From NCBI GenBank assembly GCA_030837345.1, contig JAUPKQ010000123.1, positions 1-42,596 of the forward strand: DNA of 42,596 bases, read 5' to 3'. The stretch is from Actinomycetota bacterium (GTDB taxonomy: Bacteria > Actinomycetota > Actinomycetes > Actinomycetales > Kineosporiaceae). The notes under the pieces were generated by a model. It worked only from the letters and a program-made list of their open reading frames with translations, did no database searches and had not been told where the DNA came from. Positions 32,306 to 41,368 of the stretch are shown in pieces. A program made the translations under genes and the position numbers. Positions within the stretch are counted from its first letter, which is position 1, and each line of letters opens with the position of its first letter.

Positions 32306-33225
32306 GCGCCCTTGCCTCCCGTCGATCCGACGTAGAACTGCGATCGCCACAGCTGGACGAGACCGATGACAGCGATCTCGATCACGCCCATGATCATCGC
32401 GATGGCGGACGCGAAGGACCAGTCGTACTGCTCGATCGCGGCCTGGTACGCGGCGATCGAGATGACCCGCGTCGTGTTCGTGGGGTCACCGACGAGGATC
32501 GCGGACGGGAACACGCTGAACGCCAGAACGAAGGTCAGGCAGAACGTCGTGGCGAGTCCGGGGGCGAGCAGCGGCAGGGTGATCCGGCGGAACCGTTCCT
32601 TCCAGTCGGCCCCCAGCGTGGACGCGGCGCGTTCCAGGCTGGGGTCGATGCCGGACAGGTAGGAAAGGATCAGCAGGAACGCGAAGGGGAAGCCGCTGAT
32701 GACGATGGAGAAGAAGACGCCCCAGTAGTTGTTGATCAGTGGGAGCGGCTCGTTGATGACCCCAGCGCTCATCAGTGCCCGGTTGAACCAGCCCGCCGGG
32801 CCGAGGAAGTTCAGCAGACCTTCCGCGGTCAGGACGGTTCCGAGCGTGATGGGGATGACGAGGACCGTCGTCAGGAACCGCTTGCCGCGGAACTTCCCGC
32901 GCAACCGGTACGCGATCGGGACCGAGGCGAGGACGTTGAACAGGGCCGACGGGATCGCCAGCTTCAAGGTCTTCCAGATCGTGGAGCTCTGGAAGGAGTC
33001 CTCGAAGAACCGCCGGTAGCTGTCGAACGGCCCACCGCCGTCCATCGGCTGGAACGACAGGGTCAGCCCGTAGAGGAACGGGTAGACGAACAGCATCACG
33101 ATGAAGACGAGACCCGGGACGAGCAGCAGCAGACGCGCGTTGATGCCGCGGTCGGCCAGTCGGTGACGGAGCAGAGGCCCCGTCGGCTTCCCGACCCGGG
33201 CCATGGGCCGGGAAGCCGTGCTCAC
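32302..33225 (-). CDS. Sugar ABC transporter permease (first)
   Basis: 307 residues, six transmembrane segments. The N-terminal RLLLLVPGLVFIVMLFVYPFLYGL is typical of MalF/PotB-like permeases. The EAA loop reads ERAASTLGADWKERFRRITLPLLAPG. The GTG start at 33225 and the stop at 32302 both overlap neighbours by four bases. Confidence 0.9.
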   Translation of the reverse strand: MSTASRPMARVGKPTGPLLRHRLADRGINARLLLLVPGLVFIVMLFVYPFLYGLTLSFQPMDGGGPFDSYRRFFEDSFQSSTIWKTLKLAIPSALFNVLASVPIAYRLRGKFRGKRFLTTVLVIPITLGTVLTAEGLLNFLGPAGWFNRALMSAGVINEPLPLINNYWGVFFSIVISGFPFAFLLILSYLSGIDPSLERAASTLGADWKERFRRITLPLLAPGLATTFCLTFVLAFSVFPSAILVGDPTNTTRVISIAAYQAAIEQYDWSFASAIAMIMGVIEIAVIGLVQLWRSQFYVGSTGGKGA

Positions 33226-34391
33226 GACGCCTCCCGGAGCAACCGTCCGTCAGCCGAGGCGGTCTCCCCGAGGGGCGCCTCCTCGACGGGGAGGTCGTTG
33301 CCGCCGGGGAAGACGAGCAGTCGTTCCGCCGGCACGCGGAGGTCGACGACGTCCCCGGCGTCGAGCCGGATCGGCGTCCGCAGGTGCAGACGGATGCCGG
33401 TCGCCGTCCGGACCTCGACGGCGAACTCGCGTCCCTGGTACTCGACGACCGAGACCTTCGCCCGGATCACGTTGCCGGCCGTGGTCCCGGGGTCATTCGG
33501 GGCGATGATCTGGAGGTCCTCGGGACGGATCCCGACGGCCGCCTTCTCCCCGACGGTGATCGGGGCGGCGGCGGCGCCGACGAGCCGGAGCCCGTCGACG
33601 TCCACGACCACCTCGTCGCCCAGAACCCCCCGCCCACCGTTGACGACGGTGGCCGGGAAAAGGTTCCTAAAGCCCATGAAGTCGGCGACGTGCCAGTTCA
33701 CGGGCTGGGTGTGCAGCTCGGCGGGTGTGCCGATCTGCTGGACCCGGCCCGCCCGCAGCACGACGAGGCGGTCGGCCATCGACAGCGCCTCCTCCTGGTC
33801 GTGCGTGACGTACACGGTCGTCAGACCCAGGCTCTGGTGCAGCCGCCGGATCTCGGTGCGCATCTCCAGGCGGAGCTTCGCGTCGAGGTTGGACAGCGGC
33901 TCGTCCATGAGGACCAGAGAGGGCTCCAGGACGACGGCCCGCGCGATCGCGACCCGCTGCTGCTGCCCGCCGGACAGCTGTCCGGGGAGCTTGCCCGCGT
34001 GCTCCTCCAGGTGCACCAGCCGGACCGCCTCGGTGGAACGCCGGGCGACGTCGGCCTTGGGAAGGTGCCGCATCTGGAGTCCGAAGTCGATGTTCTTCCG
34101 GACCGTCAGATGCGGGAAGAGCGCGTAGTTCTGGAAAACCATCCCGAAACCGCGCTTCTCCGGAGGGAGGGTGTCGATCCTGCGGGAGTCCATCCAGATG
34201 CTGCCCGCGGTCAGCGGGAGAAGCCCGGCCAGGCAGTTGAGGGCGGTGGACTTACCGCACCCCGACGGTCCGAGGAGGGCGATGAATTCTCCGGAGCGGA
34301 TGGTGAGGTCGAGCCCGGCGAGCGCTTCCTGCTCGCCGAAACTCCGCCCGACCGACTCCAGCCGCAGCTCCGAGAAACTGGCGTTGGTCAC
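33222..34391 (-). CDS. Sugar ABC transporter ATP-binding protein
   Basis: 389 residues. Walker A GPSGCGKST (41-49), Q-loop VFQNYALFPHLTV, signature LSGGQQQRVAIARA, Walker B LVLMDEPLSNLDA and switch His in YVTHDQEEA are all intact. A TOBE domain (about 290-370) marks the MalK/PotA-type importer ATPases. I start at GTG 34391, which overlaps the binding-protein stop by four bases; the open frame runs 12 codons further upstream into that gene. An ATPase encoded inside the operon suggests a dedicated transporter rather than a shared MsiK. Confidence 0.95.
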   Translation of the reverse strand: MTNASFSELRLESVGRSFGEQEALAGLDLTIRSGEFIALLGPSGCGKSTALNCLAGLLPLTAGSIWMDSRRIDTLPPEKRGFGMVFQNYALFPHLTVRKNIDFGLQMRHLPKADVARRSTEAVRLVHLEEHAGKLPGQLSGGQQQRVAIARAVVLEPSLVLMDEPLSNLDAKLRLEMRTEIRRLHQSLGLTTVYVTHDQEEALSMADRLVVLRAGRVQQIGTPAELHTQPVNWHVADFMGFRNLFPATVVNGGRGVLGDEVVVDVDGLRLVGAAAAPITVGEKAAVGIRPEDLQIIAPNDPGTTAGNVIRAKVSVVEYQGREFAVEVRTATGIRLHLRTPIRLDAGDVVDLRVPAERLLVFPGGNDLPVEEAPLGETASADGRLLREAS

Positions 34392-35623
34392 TTCGCTACC
34401 TTCGATCCGCCGATCTGGCGGTCCCACATGTCGAACGCGGTCACAAGGGCCTTGTTGTCGAGCGGGACCTCTTTGGGGTTGGCCTCGATCAGCTGGTCGT
34501 ACTCGGGACGACCGAACTTCTTCAGAGCCTCCTGGCTCTTCGGCGGGGCCATGGTGATGTCAACGCCCTTGACGGCGGGGCCGGGGTAGAAGTAGCCGCT
34601 GTCGTACGCCTTGGCCTGCTGCTCCTTGGTGAGCATGAACTGGATCAGCTGGAGGGTGGCGGACTGCACGTCGGGCGACGAACCCTTGGGGAGGACGGCG
34701 TAGTGGGCGTCAGTCACCCAGTGGAAGCCCTTGAGGGTCGTCACCTTCGCCTCGGCCGGGACGGTGCCGAGGACGCGCGGGTTGATGTCCCAGCCGGTGG
34801 TGGAGGCGACGATGTTGACCGTGCCGTTGGCGAGGTCCTTCATCGTCTGGGTCGTACCGGTCGGGTACTTGTTCACGTACTTGCCGAGCTCGGTGAGGTA
34901 GGCCCAGGTCTTGCTCCAGCCGTTCACCGGGTCCTTCGGGTCCGAGTCACCGAGGATGTACGGCAGACCCATGATGAAGGTACGGCCGGGGCCGGAGTTG
35001 GCCGGGCGGGCGTACTCGATCTTGCCGGGGTTGGCCTTGGCGTAGGCGAGGAGCTCCTCGGCGGTGGTCGGCGGGGTCGCGACCTTCGCGGGCATGTACT
35101 CAAGCAGCGGGCCCGACGGGTAGTACGTCACGGTGACGCCGTAGTTGCCTGCGAGGGCCTGCATCTTCGCGGCGGGCTCCATGTACTCGTTCATGTTGCT
35201 GAGCCGGGAGGCGTTGGTGGGAAGGACCTGCTCCCACAGGCCCTGCTCGGCGCCGGCGGACAGGCCGTCGGTGCCGGTCAGCACCAGGCCGATGTCCACG
35301 CGGTCCGCGCCCTGCTGCGCCTTGATCTTGCCGACGAGGTCGGGGGAGGGGGCCTTGGAGTAGTTGACCTTCGAGATGATGTTGGGGTTCTTGGCGACGA
35401 AGTCGTCGATCATGCCCTGGGTCAGCTGGAGGTTGCCGGCCACGTCGAGGACGTTCAGGACGACGGGCTTGGACGGCTTCTCGGGGATGCCGCCTCCCGC
35501 GTTCCCCCCGGCGGCGGGGGACGACGCCGCCCCGCCGGGGGAGCTGGGAGCTCCACAGCCCGCCAACGCCCCTGCGACGAGGGCGGATGTGACGAGTAGC
35601 GCACGGCGCCGGGTGATGCTCAT
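34388..35623 (-). CDS. Sugar ABC transporter substrate-binding lipoprotein
   Basis: 411 residues. The lipoprotein signal peptide ends in lipobox LAGC (LVTSALVAGALAGCGAP), followed by a Ser/Gly/Pro linker. The mature part is a cluster-D-type binding protein (PotD/UgpB-like): MIDDFVAKNPNIISKVNY, TAEELLAYAKANPGKIEYARPANSG, VASTTGWDINPR. ATG 35623 has AAGGGAA upstream. The ligand is inferred from the operon to be a uronic acid or uronide. Confidence 0.9.
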   Translation of the reverse strand: MSITRRRALLVTSALVAGALAGCGAPSSPGGAASSPAAGGNAGGGIPEKPSKPVVLNVLDVAGNLQLTQGMIDDFVAKNPNIISKVNYSKAPSPDLVGKIKAQQGADRVDIGLVLTGTDGLSAGAEQGLWEQVLPTNASRLSNMNEYMEPAAKMQALAGNYGVTVTYYPSGPLLEYMPAKVATPPTTAEELLAYAKANPGKIEYARPANSGPGRTFIMGLPYILGDSDPKDPVNGWSKTWAYLTELGKYVNKYPTGTTQTMKDLANGTVNIVASTTGWDINPRVLGTVPAEAKVTTLKGFHWVTDAHYAVLPKGSSPDVQSATLQLIQFMLTKEQQAKAYDSGYFYPGPAVKGVDITMAPPKSQEALKKFGRPEYDQLIEANPKEVPLDNKALVTAFDMWDRQIGGSKVAK

Positions 35624-35636
35624 GGTGTTCCCTTCT

Positions 35637-36830
35637 TCAGCGCCGCGTGGTGCGGCGTCGGCCGGTCGGAGCGGAACGCGGTTCGAAAGCGTCTGCAACG
35701 GGATCGGTGAGGTTCGGGGGAGGGGGACTCGGACGGGGACTGCGACCGCGACTGCGGCTGGAACCTGGGCCGGACGGAGGAGACAGACGGACGGCCGAGG
35801 TCTTCGGTGCCTTCGGGCCGGGTGGTGCCGGCCCCACCGGGCCCGTCGTCTCGCGGACGACGAGTTCGGTGGGGATGTCGATGTGCGGGGTCCGGGCCGG
35901 GCCGGAGCCGGAGCCAGGACCTGGCGCGGAGAGTAGCTGCAGGAGCATGTCGACCGCGGCGCGGCCCGCCGTCCCGGTCGGCAGACCCAGGCTGGTGAGG
36001 CCGGGGTGGATCATCGAGGACACGGCGATGTCGTCGATGCCGACGACGCTCAGCCGCCCGGGGACGTCGATGCCCCGGGCGGCGAGGGAACGCACGAGGC
36101 CCAGGGCGACGAGGTCGTTGTACGCGAGGACGGCGGTGACACCGGCGACGATCACGCCATCGGTCGCCGCGAGCCCTCCGGCGAAGTTCGGGGTGAAGTT
36201 GCCGAGTTCGGCGAGCCGGACGCCCGCCTCGCCCGCGGCGTCCCGAAGGCCCCGCAGCCGTTCGGCGTTCGACCAGCTCGACCGCGGGCCGCCGACGAAC
36301 CCGATGTCGGTGTGGCCGAGCCCGGCGAGGTAGGTGACGACCTGGTGCATCCCCTGGTGGTTGTCGAAGGTGACGGCGGGGAGCCGGCGGCCCGTGCGGT
36401 TGACGAGCACGGTCGGGCGGACGGCGGCGGCCTCGCGGAGGTCCTGGGGGCGCATGCGCGGGGCGCACAGGATGATGCCGTCGACCTGTTTGGCGAGGGA
36501 ACGCACGAGGGCGAGCTCGACGGTGGGGTCCTCGTCGGTGTCCATCATCAGGACCTGGTAGTCCGCCTGGTGGGCGTGGCGCTGGATCGCCTTCACCATG
36601 CTGGGGAAGAACGGGTTCGCCAGGTCCGGCAGGAGGAGGCCGAGGTTGCCCGTCCGCCCGGTGATCAGACCCCGGGCCGCCCGGTTGGGTTGGTACCCCA
36701 GATGGGTGGCGACCCGTAGCACACGGTCACGAGTGGTCGGGTCGACCATGTCCGGCAGTGACAGGGCGCGAGAAACGGTGGAGGGGGACACTCCCGCTGC
36801 GCGTGCGACGTCACGAATTGTGACGGCCAT
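35637..36830 (-). CDS. LacI-family regulator of the uronate locus
   Basis: 397 residues. The HTH with hinge is VTIRDVARAAGVSPSTVSRA near residues 3-22 plus VLRVATHLGYQPNRAARGL. A periplasmic-binding-protein-like effector domain reaches about residue 335 (LGLLLPDLANPFFPSMVKAI, GIDDIAVSSMIHPGLTSL). It probably represses its own operon and the divergent uxaC-manD until a uronate-pathway sugar binds. I choose ATG 36830, eight bases after GGAGG; GTG 36836 is in frame but too close. A Pro/Ser/Arg-rich tail of about 60 residues is longer than usual. First gene of a seven-gene operon, with 13 bases to the binding-protein gene. Confidence 0.9.
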   Translation of the reverse strand: MAVTIRDVARAAGVSPSTVSRALSLPDMVDPTTRDRVLRVATHLGYQPNRAARGLITGRTGNLGLLLPDLANPFFPSMVKAIQRHAHQADYQVLMMDTDEDPTVELALVRSLAKQVDGIILCAPRMRPQDLREAAAVRPTVLVNRTGRRLPAVTFDNHQGMHQVVTYLAGLGHTDIGFVGGPRSSWSNAERLRGLRDAAGEAGVRLAELGNFTPNFAGGLAATDGVIVAGVTAVLAYNDLVALGLVRSLAARGIDVPGRLSVVGIDDIAVSSMIHPGLTSLGLPTGTAGRAAVDMLLQLLSAPGPGSGSGPARTPHIDIPTELVVRETTGPVGPAPPGPKAPKTSAVRLSPPSGPGSSRSRGRSPRPSPPPPNLTDPVADAFEPRSAPTGRRRTTRR

Positions 36831-36886
36831 GTCCACCCCCTCCCCATCGAGGCTCTCCCTGTGCGGCCGAGCTGCGGTCGAGGATC

Positions 36887-36896
36887 CAATCGATTG
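36887..36896. promoter_or_regulatory. Palindrome CAATCGATTG, possible LacI operator
   Basis: A perfect 10-base palindrome lies 57 bases before the LacI gene in the region shared with uxaC. Its centre CG and flanking symmetric A/T bases are like LacI-family operators. A second palindrome lies at 37014-37023. Confidence 0.4.
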
Positions 36897-37013
36897 CAGG
36901 CCGTGTCAACGAGTATGGACGGAAAGTTTCGAAGTCTCGGACAAAACCCCTGGTGGAGGTCCGGATCGAGACCATATCGAGATCCTGGCAGGGCGGACTT
37001 GGCATGGCATCGG

Positions 37014-37023
37014 TTGCATGCAA
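37014..37023. promoter_or_regulatory. Palindrome TTGCATGCAA, possible operator at the uxaC promoter
   Basis: A perfect 10-base palindrome lies 86 bases before the uxaC start. TTGGCA at 36999-37004 with AATCCT at 37022-37027 could form a weak 17-base-spaced promoter, in which case a bound repressor would block it. Confidence 0.4.
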
Positions 37024-37108
37024 TCCTTTGCAGCATCAGTTCGACGTGGGACGAAGGCTTCCGACCGGGGCCGTGCAGCCCGCGCGAATGACGCCACAGG
37101 AGCCGTCG

Positions 37109-38551
37109 ATGCCCAACTCCCTGACCCTTCACCCGGACCGGGCGTTTCCCGCCGACCCGCGCGTTAGGGCCGTGGCCCGAACGATCTACGCGGCCACCTC
37201 TTCGCTACCCCTCATCTGCATGCACGGTCACGTGGAGGCGGAGGTCTTCGCGCACGACGCGGCCTTCCCCGACCCGGCTCGCCTGCTGATCACTCCGGAC
37301 CACTATGTCACCCGCATGCTCGTCTCCTCGGGGGTGGTCCCCGAGGCGCTCGGTATCGCCCGGAACGACGAAGGCCCCGTCGAGACGGACTCGCGGCGGA
37401 TCTGGCGGCGCTTCTGCGAGCGCTGGCACCTGTTCCGCGGGACGCCGTCGAGGTTCTGGCTCGAACACGAGCTCGTCGACATCTTCGGGGTCGACGTGCG
37501 GCCGTCCGCCGGGACGGCGGACGCCATCTACGACCGGATCGCGAGCGTCCTCGCGAAGGAGAGCTTCCGTCCGCGCGCGCTGCTCGACAGGTTCCGCATT
37601 GAGCTGATCTCGACGACCGACGCCGCGACGGCTGATCTCGCCCACCACGCCCGGCTGGCGGACGAGGGACTCGGCGAACGCGTGATTCCCACGTTCCGGC
37701 CCGACGCCGTCGTCCGCGTCGACGCCCCCGGCTGGGCCACGGAGATCGTCCGTCTCGGCGAGGTCGCCGGGATCGCCACCACGGACTACGCCGGGTACCT
37801 TGAGGCCCTCCGCCGCCGCCGGGCGGCCTTCGTCGCGGCGGGCGGGCTCGCGACCGACCACGGTCACCTCTTCGCCGACACCACCCCCCTGGACGACGCC
37901 GGGGCCGCCGAGATCTACCGCCGGGCCCTCGCCGGGGAGGCCTCCACCGCGGACGCCACCGCCTTCGACGCGCACATGCTGTTCGTCATGGCCGGGATGT
38001 CCTGCGAGGACGGTCTCGTGATGCAGCTGCACCCGGGTGTCGCCCGGGACCACCACCGGGCGACGGCCGATGTCTTCGGCGCGGACAAGGGCTTCGACAT
38101 CCCCGTCGCGACCGAGTACACGAGGGCCCTGCGCCCGCTGCTCGACCGGTACGGGCGGGACCCGCGGTTCCGCATGATCCTCTTCACCGTCGACGAGACG
38201 GCCTACAGCCGTGAGCTCGCGCCTCTCGCCGGTGTCTACCCGTCCGTGAGGCTCGGGGCGCCGTGGTGGTTCCTCGACAGCCCCCACGCGATGACGCGGT
38301 TCCGCGAGGCCGTCACGGAGACGGCCGGTTTCTACAACATGTCGGGTTTCGTCGACGACACGAGGGCGTTCGCCTCGATCCCGGCGCGGCACGACCTCTC
38401 CCGGCGGATCGACGCCGGGTATCTCGCCCGTCTCGTCACCGAACACCGGCTGGGCGAGGACGAGGCGATCGAGACGGGGATCGACCTCGCCTACAATCTG
38501 CCGCGAATTGCTTACTCAAGGTTATCTACTCAGGAGGTGGCGTCGGCGTGA
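37109..38551 (+). CDS. uxaC: Uronate isomerase (glucuronate isomerase)
   Basis: 480 residues, typical length. Converts D-glucuronate to D-fructuronate (and D-galacturonate to D-tagaturonate); amidohydrolase superfamily. Seen are the HxH metal motif in [10 protein letters not shown] (H39/H41), [45 protein letters not shown] and [20 protein letters not shown] 37109 is preceded by AGGAG at six bases; the frame stays open further upstream, but that would place the start inside the promoter region. The stop overlaps manD by four bases. Confidence 0.94.
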   Translation: MPNSLTLHPDRAFPADPRVRAVARTIYAATSSLPLICMHGHVEAEVFAHDAAFPDPARLLITPDHYVTRMLVSSGVVPEALGIARNDEGPVETDSRRIWRRFCERWHLFRGTPSRFWLEHELVDIFGVDVRPSAGTADAIYDRIASVLAKESFRPRALLDRFRIELISTTDAATADLAHHARLADEGLGERVIPTFRPDAVVRVDAPGWATEIVRLGEVAGIATTDYAGYLEALRRRRAAFVAAGGLATDHGHLFADTTPLDDAGAAEIYRRALAGEASTADATAFDAHMLFVMAGMSCEDGLVMQLHPGVARDHHRATADVFGADKGFDIPVATEYTRALRPLLDRYGRDPRFRMILFTVDETAYSRELAPLAGVYPSVRLGAPWWFLDSPHAMTRFREAVTETAGFYNMSGFVDDTRAFASIPARHDLSRRIDAGYLARLVTEHRLGEDEAIETGIDLAYNLPRIAYSRLSTQEVASA

Positions 38552-39762
38552 AGATCGTCGATGCGAAGGTGATCGTCACGTGCCCGGGGCGCAACTTCGT
38601 CACGCTGAAGGTGACGACCGACTCCGGGCTGACCGGAATCGGGGACGCGACCCTCAACGGCCGGGAGCTCGCGGTCGCGAGCTACCTGCGTGACCACATC
38701 GCTCCGCTGCTGATCGGCCGGGACGCGCACCGGATCAGCGACACCTGGCAGTACCTCTACAAGGGCGCCTACTGGCGCCGCGGCCCGGTGACGATGACGG
38801 CGATCGCCGCCGTCGACGTCGCCCTGTGGGACCTCAAGGGCAAGGCCGCCGGCCTGCCCGTCCACCAGTTGCTCGGCGGGCGGGCGAGGGACCGGGTGAT
38901 GGTCTATGGTCACGCCGGAGGGGAGACCATCGACGACACCCTCGACGACGTGCGGCGCTTCGTGGACGCCGGGTACCGCGCCGTCCGGGTGCAGTGCGGC
39001 GTCCCCGGCCTGCCGAGCACCTACGGCGTCGGCCACGGCGGCCCCGGCCCCTACGAGCCCGCCGAGGCGGGCGCGGCGCCGACCGAGTCGGTGTGGTCGA
39101 CGACGAAGTACCTGGACGTCGTCCCGCGCCTGTTCGCCGCCGTCCGCGAGAGGTTCGGGCCCGAGCTGGAGCTGCTCCACGACGTCCACCACCGGCTGAC
39201 CCCGATGGAGGCGGCCCGCCTCGGGGAGAGCCTGCTGCCGTACCGTCCGTTCTGGATCGAGGACCCGACCCCGGCGGAGAACCAGGGAGCGTTCGGCCTG
39301 CTGCGCTCGCACACGACGGCCCCGATCGCCGTCGGGGAGGTCCTCACCTCGATCTGGGACTGCCAGGACCTGATCACCAACCAGTGGATCGACTTCATCC
39401 GCACGACGGTGGTGCACGCGGGCGGGATCACCCACCTCAAGCGCATCTTCGACCTCGCGGACCTCTACCAGGTCCGCAGCGGGTCGCACGGCGCCACCGA
39501 CCTGTCGCCCGTGTCGATGGCCGCCGCCCTCCACGTCGACGTCGCGATCTCGAACTTCGGCATCCAGGAGTACATGCCGCACACGGCGGAGACCGACGAC
39601 GTCTTCCCGCACACCTGGTGGTTCTCCGACGGCTACCTCCACCCGTCGGAGGAGCCGGGCCTGGGGGTCGAGATCGATGAGACGCTCGCCGAGCGCTTCG
39701 AGTACCGCCCTGCGTACCTTCCGGTCAACCGGCTCGAGGACGGCACCCTCCACAGCTGGTGA
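38548..39762 (+). CDS. manD: D-mannonate dehydratase (ManD, enolase superfamily)
   Basis: 404 residues. Dehydrates D-mannonate to 2-keto-3-deoxygluconate using Mg2+. Residues known from ManD are in place: the base pair R147 and Y159, metal ligands D212, E238 (WIEDP) and E264 (GEV), plus H214 and H314 ([11 protein letters not shown]). [11 protein letters not shown] near the C-terminus is typical. Because the R147/Y159 dyad and its loop are intact, I expect a true mannonate dehydratase rather than the poorly active gluconate-type relatives. GTG 38548 overlaps the uxaC stop, with GGAGGTGG upstream. The product feeds KdgK and Eda. Confidence 0.94.
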   Translation: MKIVDAKVIVTCPGRNFVTLKVTTDSGLTGIGDATLNGRELAVASYLRDHIAPLLIGRDAHRISDTWQYLYKGAYWRRGPVTMTAIAAVDVALWDLKGKAAGLPVHQLLGGRARDRVMVYGHAGGETIDDTLDDVRRFVDAGYRAVRVQCGVPGLPSTYGVGHGGPGPYEPAEAGAAPTESVWSTTKYLDVVPRLFAAVRERFGPELELLHDVHHRLTPMEAARLGESLLPYRPFWIEDPTPAENQGAFGLLRSHTTAPIAVGEVLTSIWDCQDLITNQWIDFIRTTVVHAGGITHLKRIFDLADLYQVRSGSHGATDLSPVSMAAALHVDVAISNFGIQEYMPHTAETDDVFPHTWWFSDGYLHPSEEPGLGVEIDETLAERFEYRPAYLPVNRLEDGTLHSW

Positions 39763-39783
39763 CACCCGTCCGCCTCCCCACGC

Positions 39784-39825
39784 CGTCTGCTGGAACCGGC
39801 ACGATCGTGCCGGTTCCAGCAGACG
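39784..39825. terminator. Perfect 42-base palindrome, likely two-way terminator
   Basis: Every base from 39784 to 39804 pairs with 39825 to 39805 with no spacer (CGTCTGCTGGAACCGGCACG, then A|T, then the complement). It lies between manD (stop 39762) and the convergent esterase gene (stop 39851). It should end transcription from both sides. Confidence 0.75.
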
Positions 39826-39850
39826 CGACGGGGTCGCGATCAGCGGGATC

Positions 39851-41209
39851 TCAGATGGTGGTGCACGCCGCCCCGTTGAGAGAGAAGGACGTCGGCGGCG
39901 TCGTGGTGCCGGAGTGGTTGGCCTGGTACCCGACGCTGATCGTTCCCCCGGCGGGGACGCTGCCGTTCCACGCGGTGTTGCGGGCCGTCACCTGGTTGCC
40001 GGTGGTGCTGAACGTCGCGTTCCAGCCGCTGGAGAGCGACTGTCCCGGCGGCAGGGCGAACACGAGGGACCAGCTGCTCAGGGCCGCCTGGGTGGTGACG
40101 GTGACGGCGGACGTCAGACCGGTGTTCCACGCGTCGACGCGGTAGCTGACCGTGCAGGTCGTGGGGCTGGGGGTCGTCGGGGTGACGGTGGGTGTCACCG
40201 TGGGCGTCACCGTGGGCGTGACGGTCGGGGTCACTGTCGGGGTGATGGTGGGGGTGACGGTCGGCGTCGGGCCCGTCCCGTCGAGTCCGAAGAAGCTGAT
40301 CGCGCGGGCGGCCATGCCGCGTGCGGGCAGGCTGTGACCGGCACCGGACACCGTGATCGCCTCGACCTTCACGGTCCCGGAGGCGTCGGCGAAGCTCTGC
40401 CGGGACCAGCCGGACTGCGGCGCGTCCGTCGCGGTCGGCGTGGTTCCCAGGCCGTGGAGGTCGGTCCACTGGTCGACCTCTTCGGCGAGGTTCTTGTAGT
40501 TGACCACCGTGTCGGCCGTGCCGTGCCAGAGCTGCATCCGCGGGTAGGACCCGGAGTAGCCGGGGTACGCGGCGCGGGCGAGGTCACCCCACTGCTTGGG
40601 GGTCTTGTTGCTGGTGCCGTTCGCGCAGACGCTGTTGCCCGCGAGGTAGTCCGACTCGGCGGGGAAACACGCGAACGGGACGCCCATGAACGCCGAGCCG
40701 GCCGCGAACACGTCCGGGTACAGCGCCGCGATCGCGTCGGTCATCATCGCGCCGGACGAGCTGCCGGTGGCGAACACCCGGGCGGGGTCGACGTTCCACT
40801 GCCGCTGGGCGTAGGTGACCATCGACACGATCGACTCCGCGTCGGTGCCGCCTCCGCGGCGCTTGGACGCGTCGGACCAGTTGTCGAAGCAGCCGATCTT
40901 CTTCGTCGAGGTCGGGTAGACGACGACGAACCCGTACCGGTCCGCGAGCGAGGAGAACTCGCTCGACTGGTGGAAGCCAGTCCCGGAGCCCCCGCACGGG
41001 TGCATCGCCACGACGAGCCCGGGTTTGGCCTGGCGGGAGTCGGGGACGTAGACATGCATGGACAGGTTGCCCGGGTTGCTGCCGAAGTTCGACACCTGGG
41101 TGAGTGTCGCCGCGGCGGCCGGTGTCGCGACCGCCGGGGCCAGGGCTGTCAGGCCCGCAGCCAGTACCGCCGCCGCAAGGATGCCCGGTACTCGTCGTGG
41201 GTTTTTCAT
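39851..41209 (-). CDS. Secreted PHB-depolymerase-type (CE1-like) esterase with CBM2
   Basis: 452 residues. Signal peptide (1 to about 33), catalytic domain (about 34-310), a Pro-Thr-Val linker (about 315-350) and a C-terminal family-2 carbohydrate-binding module (about 351-452; TCTVSYRVDAWNTGLTSAVTV, W residues, SGWNATFSTTGNQVTARN). The triad is S151 in GSSSGAM, D233 in HGTADTVV and H292 in GAGHSLP. PCGGSGTGF supplies the oxyanion hole. CE1-like enzymes of this type remove acetyl or feruloyl groups from xylan. CBM2 binds cellulose or xylan, so plant cell wall is likelier than polyhydroxybutyrate. ATG 41209 has AAGGAG six bases upstream. It adjoins the uronate genes. Confidence 0.9.
   Translation of the reverse strand: MKNPRRVPGILAAAVLAAGLTALAPAVATPAAAATLTQVSNFGSNPGNLSMHVYVPDSRQAKPGLVVAMHPCGGSGTGFHQSSEFSSLADRYGFVVVYPTSTKKIGCFDNWSDASKRRGGGTDAESIVSMVTYAQRQWNVDPARVFATGSSSGAMMTDAIAALYPDVFAAGSAFMGVPFACFPAESDYLAGNSVCANGTSNKTPKQWGDLARAAYPGYSGSYPRMQLWHGTADTVVNYKNLAEEVDQWTDLHGLGTTPTATDAPQSGWSRQSFADASGTVKVEAITVSGAGHSLPARGMAARAISFFGLDGTGPTPTVTPTITPTVTPTVTPTVTPTVTPTVTPTTPSPTTCTVSYRVDAWNTGLTSAVTVTTQAALSSWSLVFALPPGQSLSSGWNATFSTTGNQVTARNTAWNGSVPAGGTISVGYQANHSGTTTPPTSFSLNGAACTTI
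40170..40270 (-). repeat. 12-base tandem repeat encoding the PTVT linker
   Basis: About eight imperfect copies of a 12-base unit encode Pro-Thr-Val-Thr (one copy Pro-Thr-Ile-Thr) in the linker between the esterase domain and CBM2. It lies inside the gene and is not a CRISPR array. Confidence 0.8.
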
Positions 41210-41368
41210 GGGGAACTCCTTCATCGTCGTTCCGCGGGCACTCCGCACGGTGGTGTCCGTACGAATGCATCCAAGAGCGTCCCGACAGGAGGAATAAGTG
41301 TCAAACGATCAAAATAGGGCGAGGTCGTCGTCCCTCTGTGCCGCAGGTACGCTCCCTGGCGCCCGACC

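Noticed and set aside
36953-37108. 52-residue N-terminal extension of UxaC
   Set aside because: It would start in the promoter/operator region, is not family-like, and a good ribosome site stands before ATG 37109.
40170-40270. CRISPR-like array of short repeats
   Set aside because: The 12-base units run without spacers and in frame, encoding the Pro-Thr linker of the esterase.
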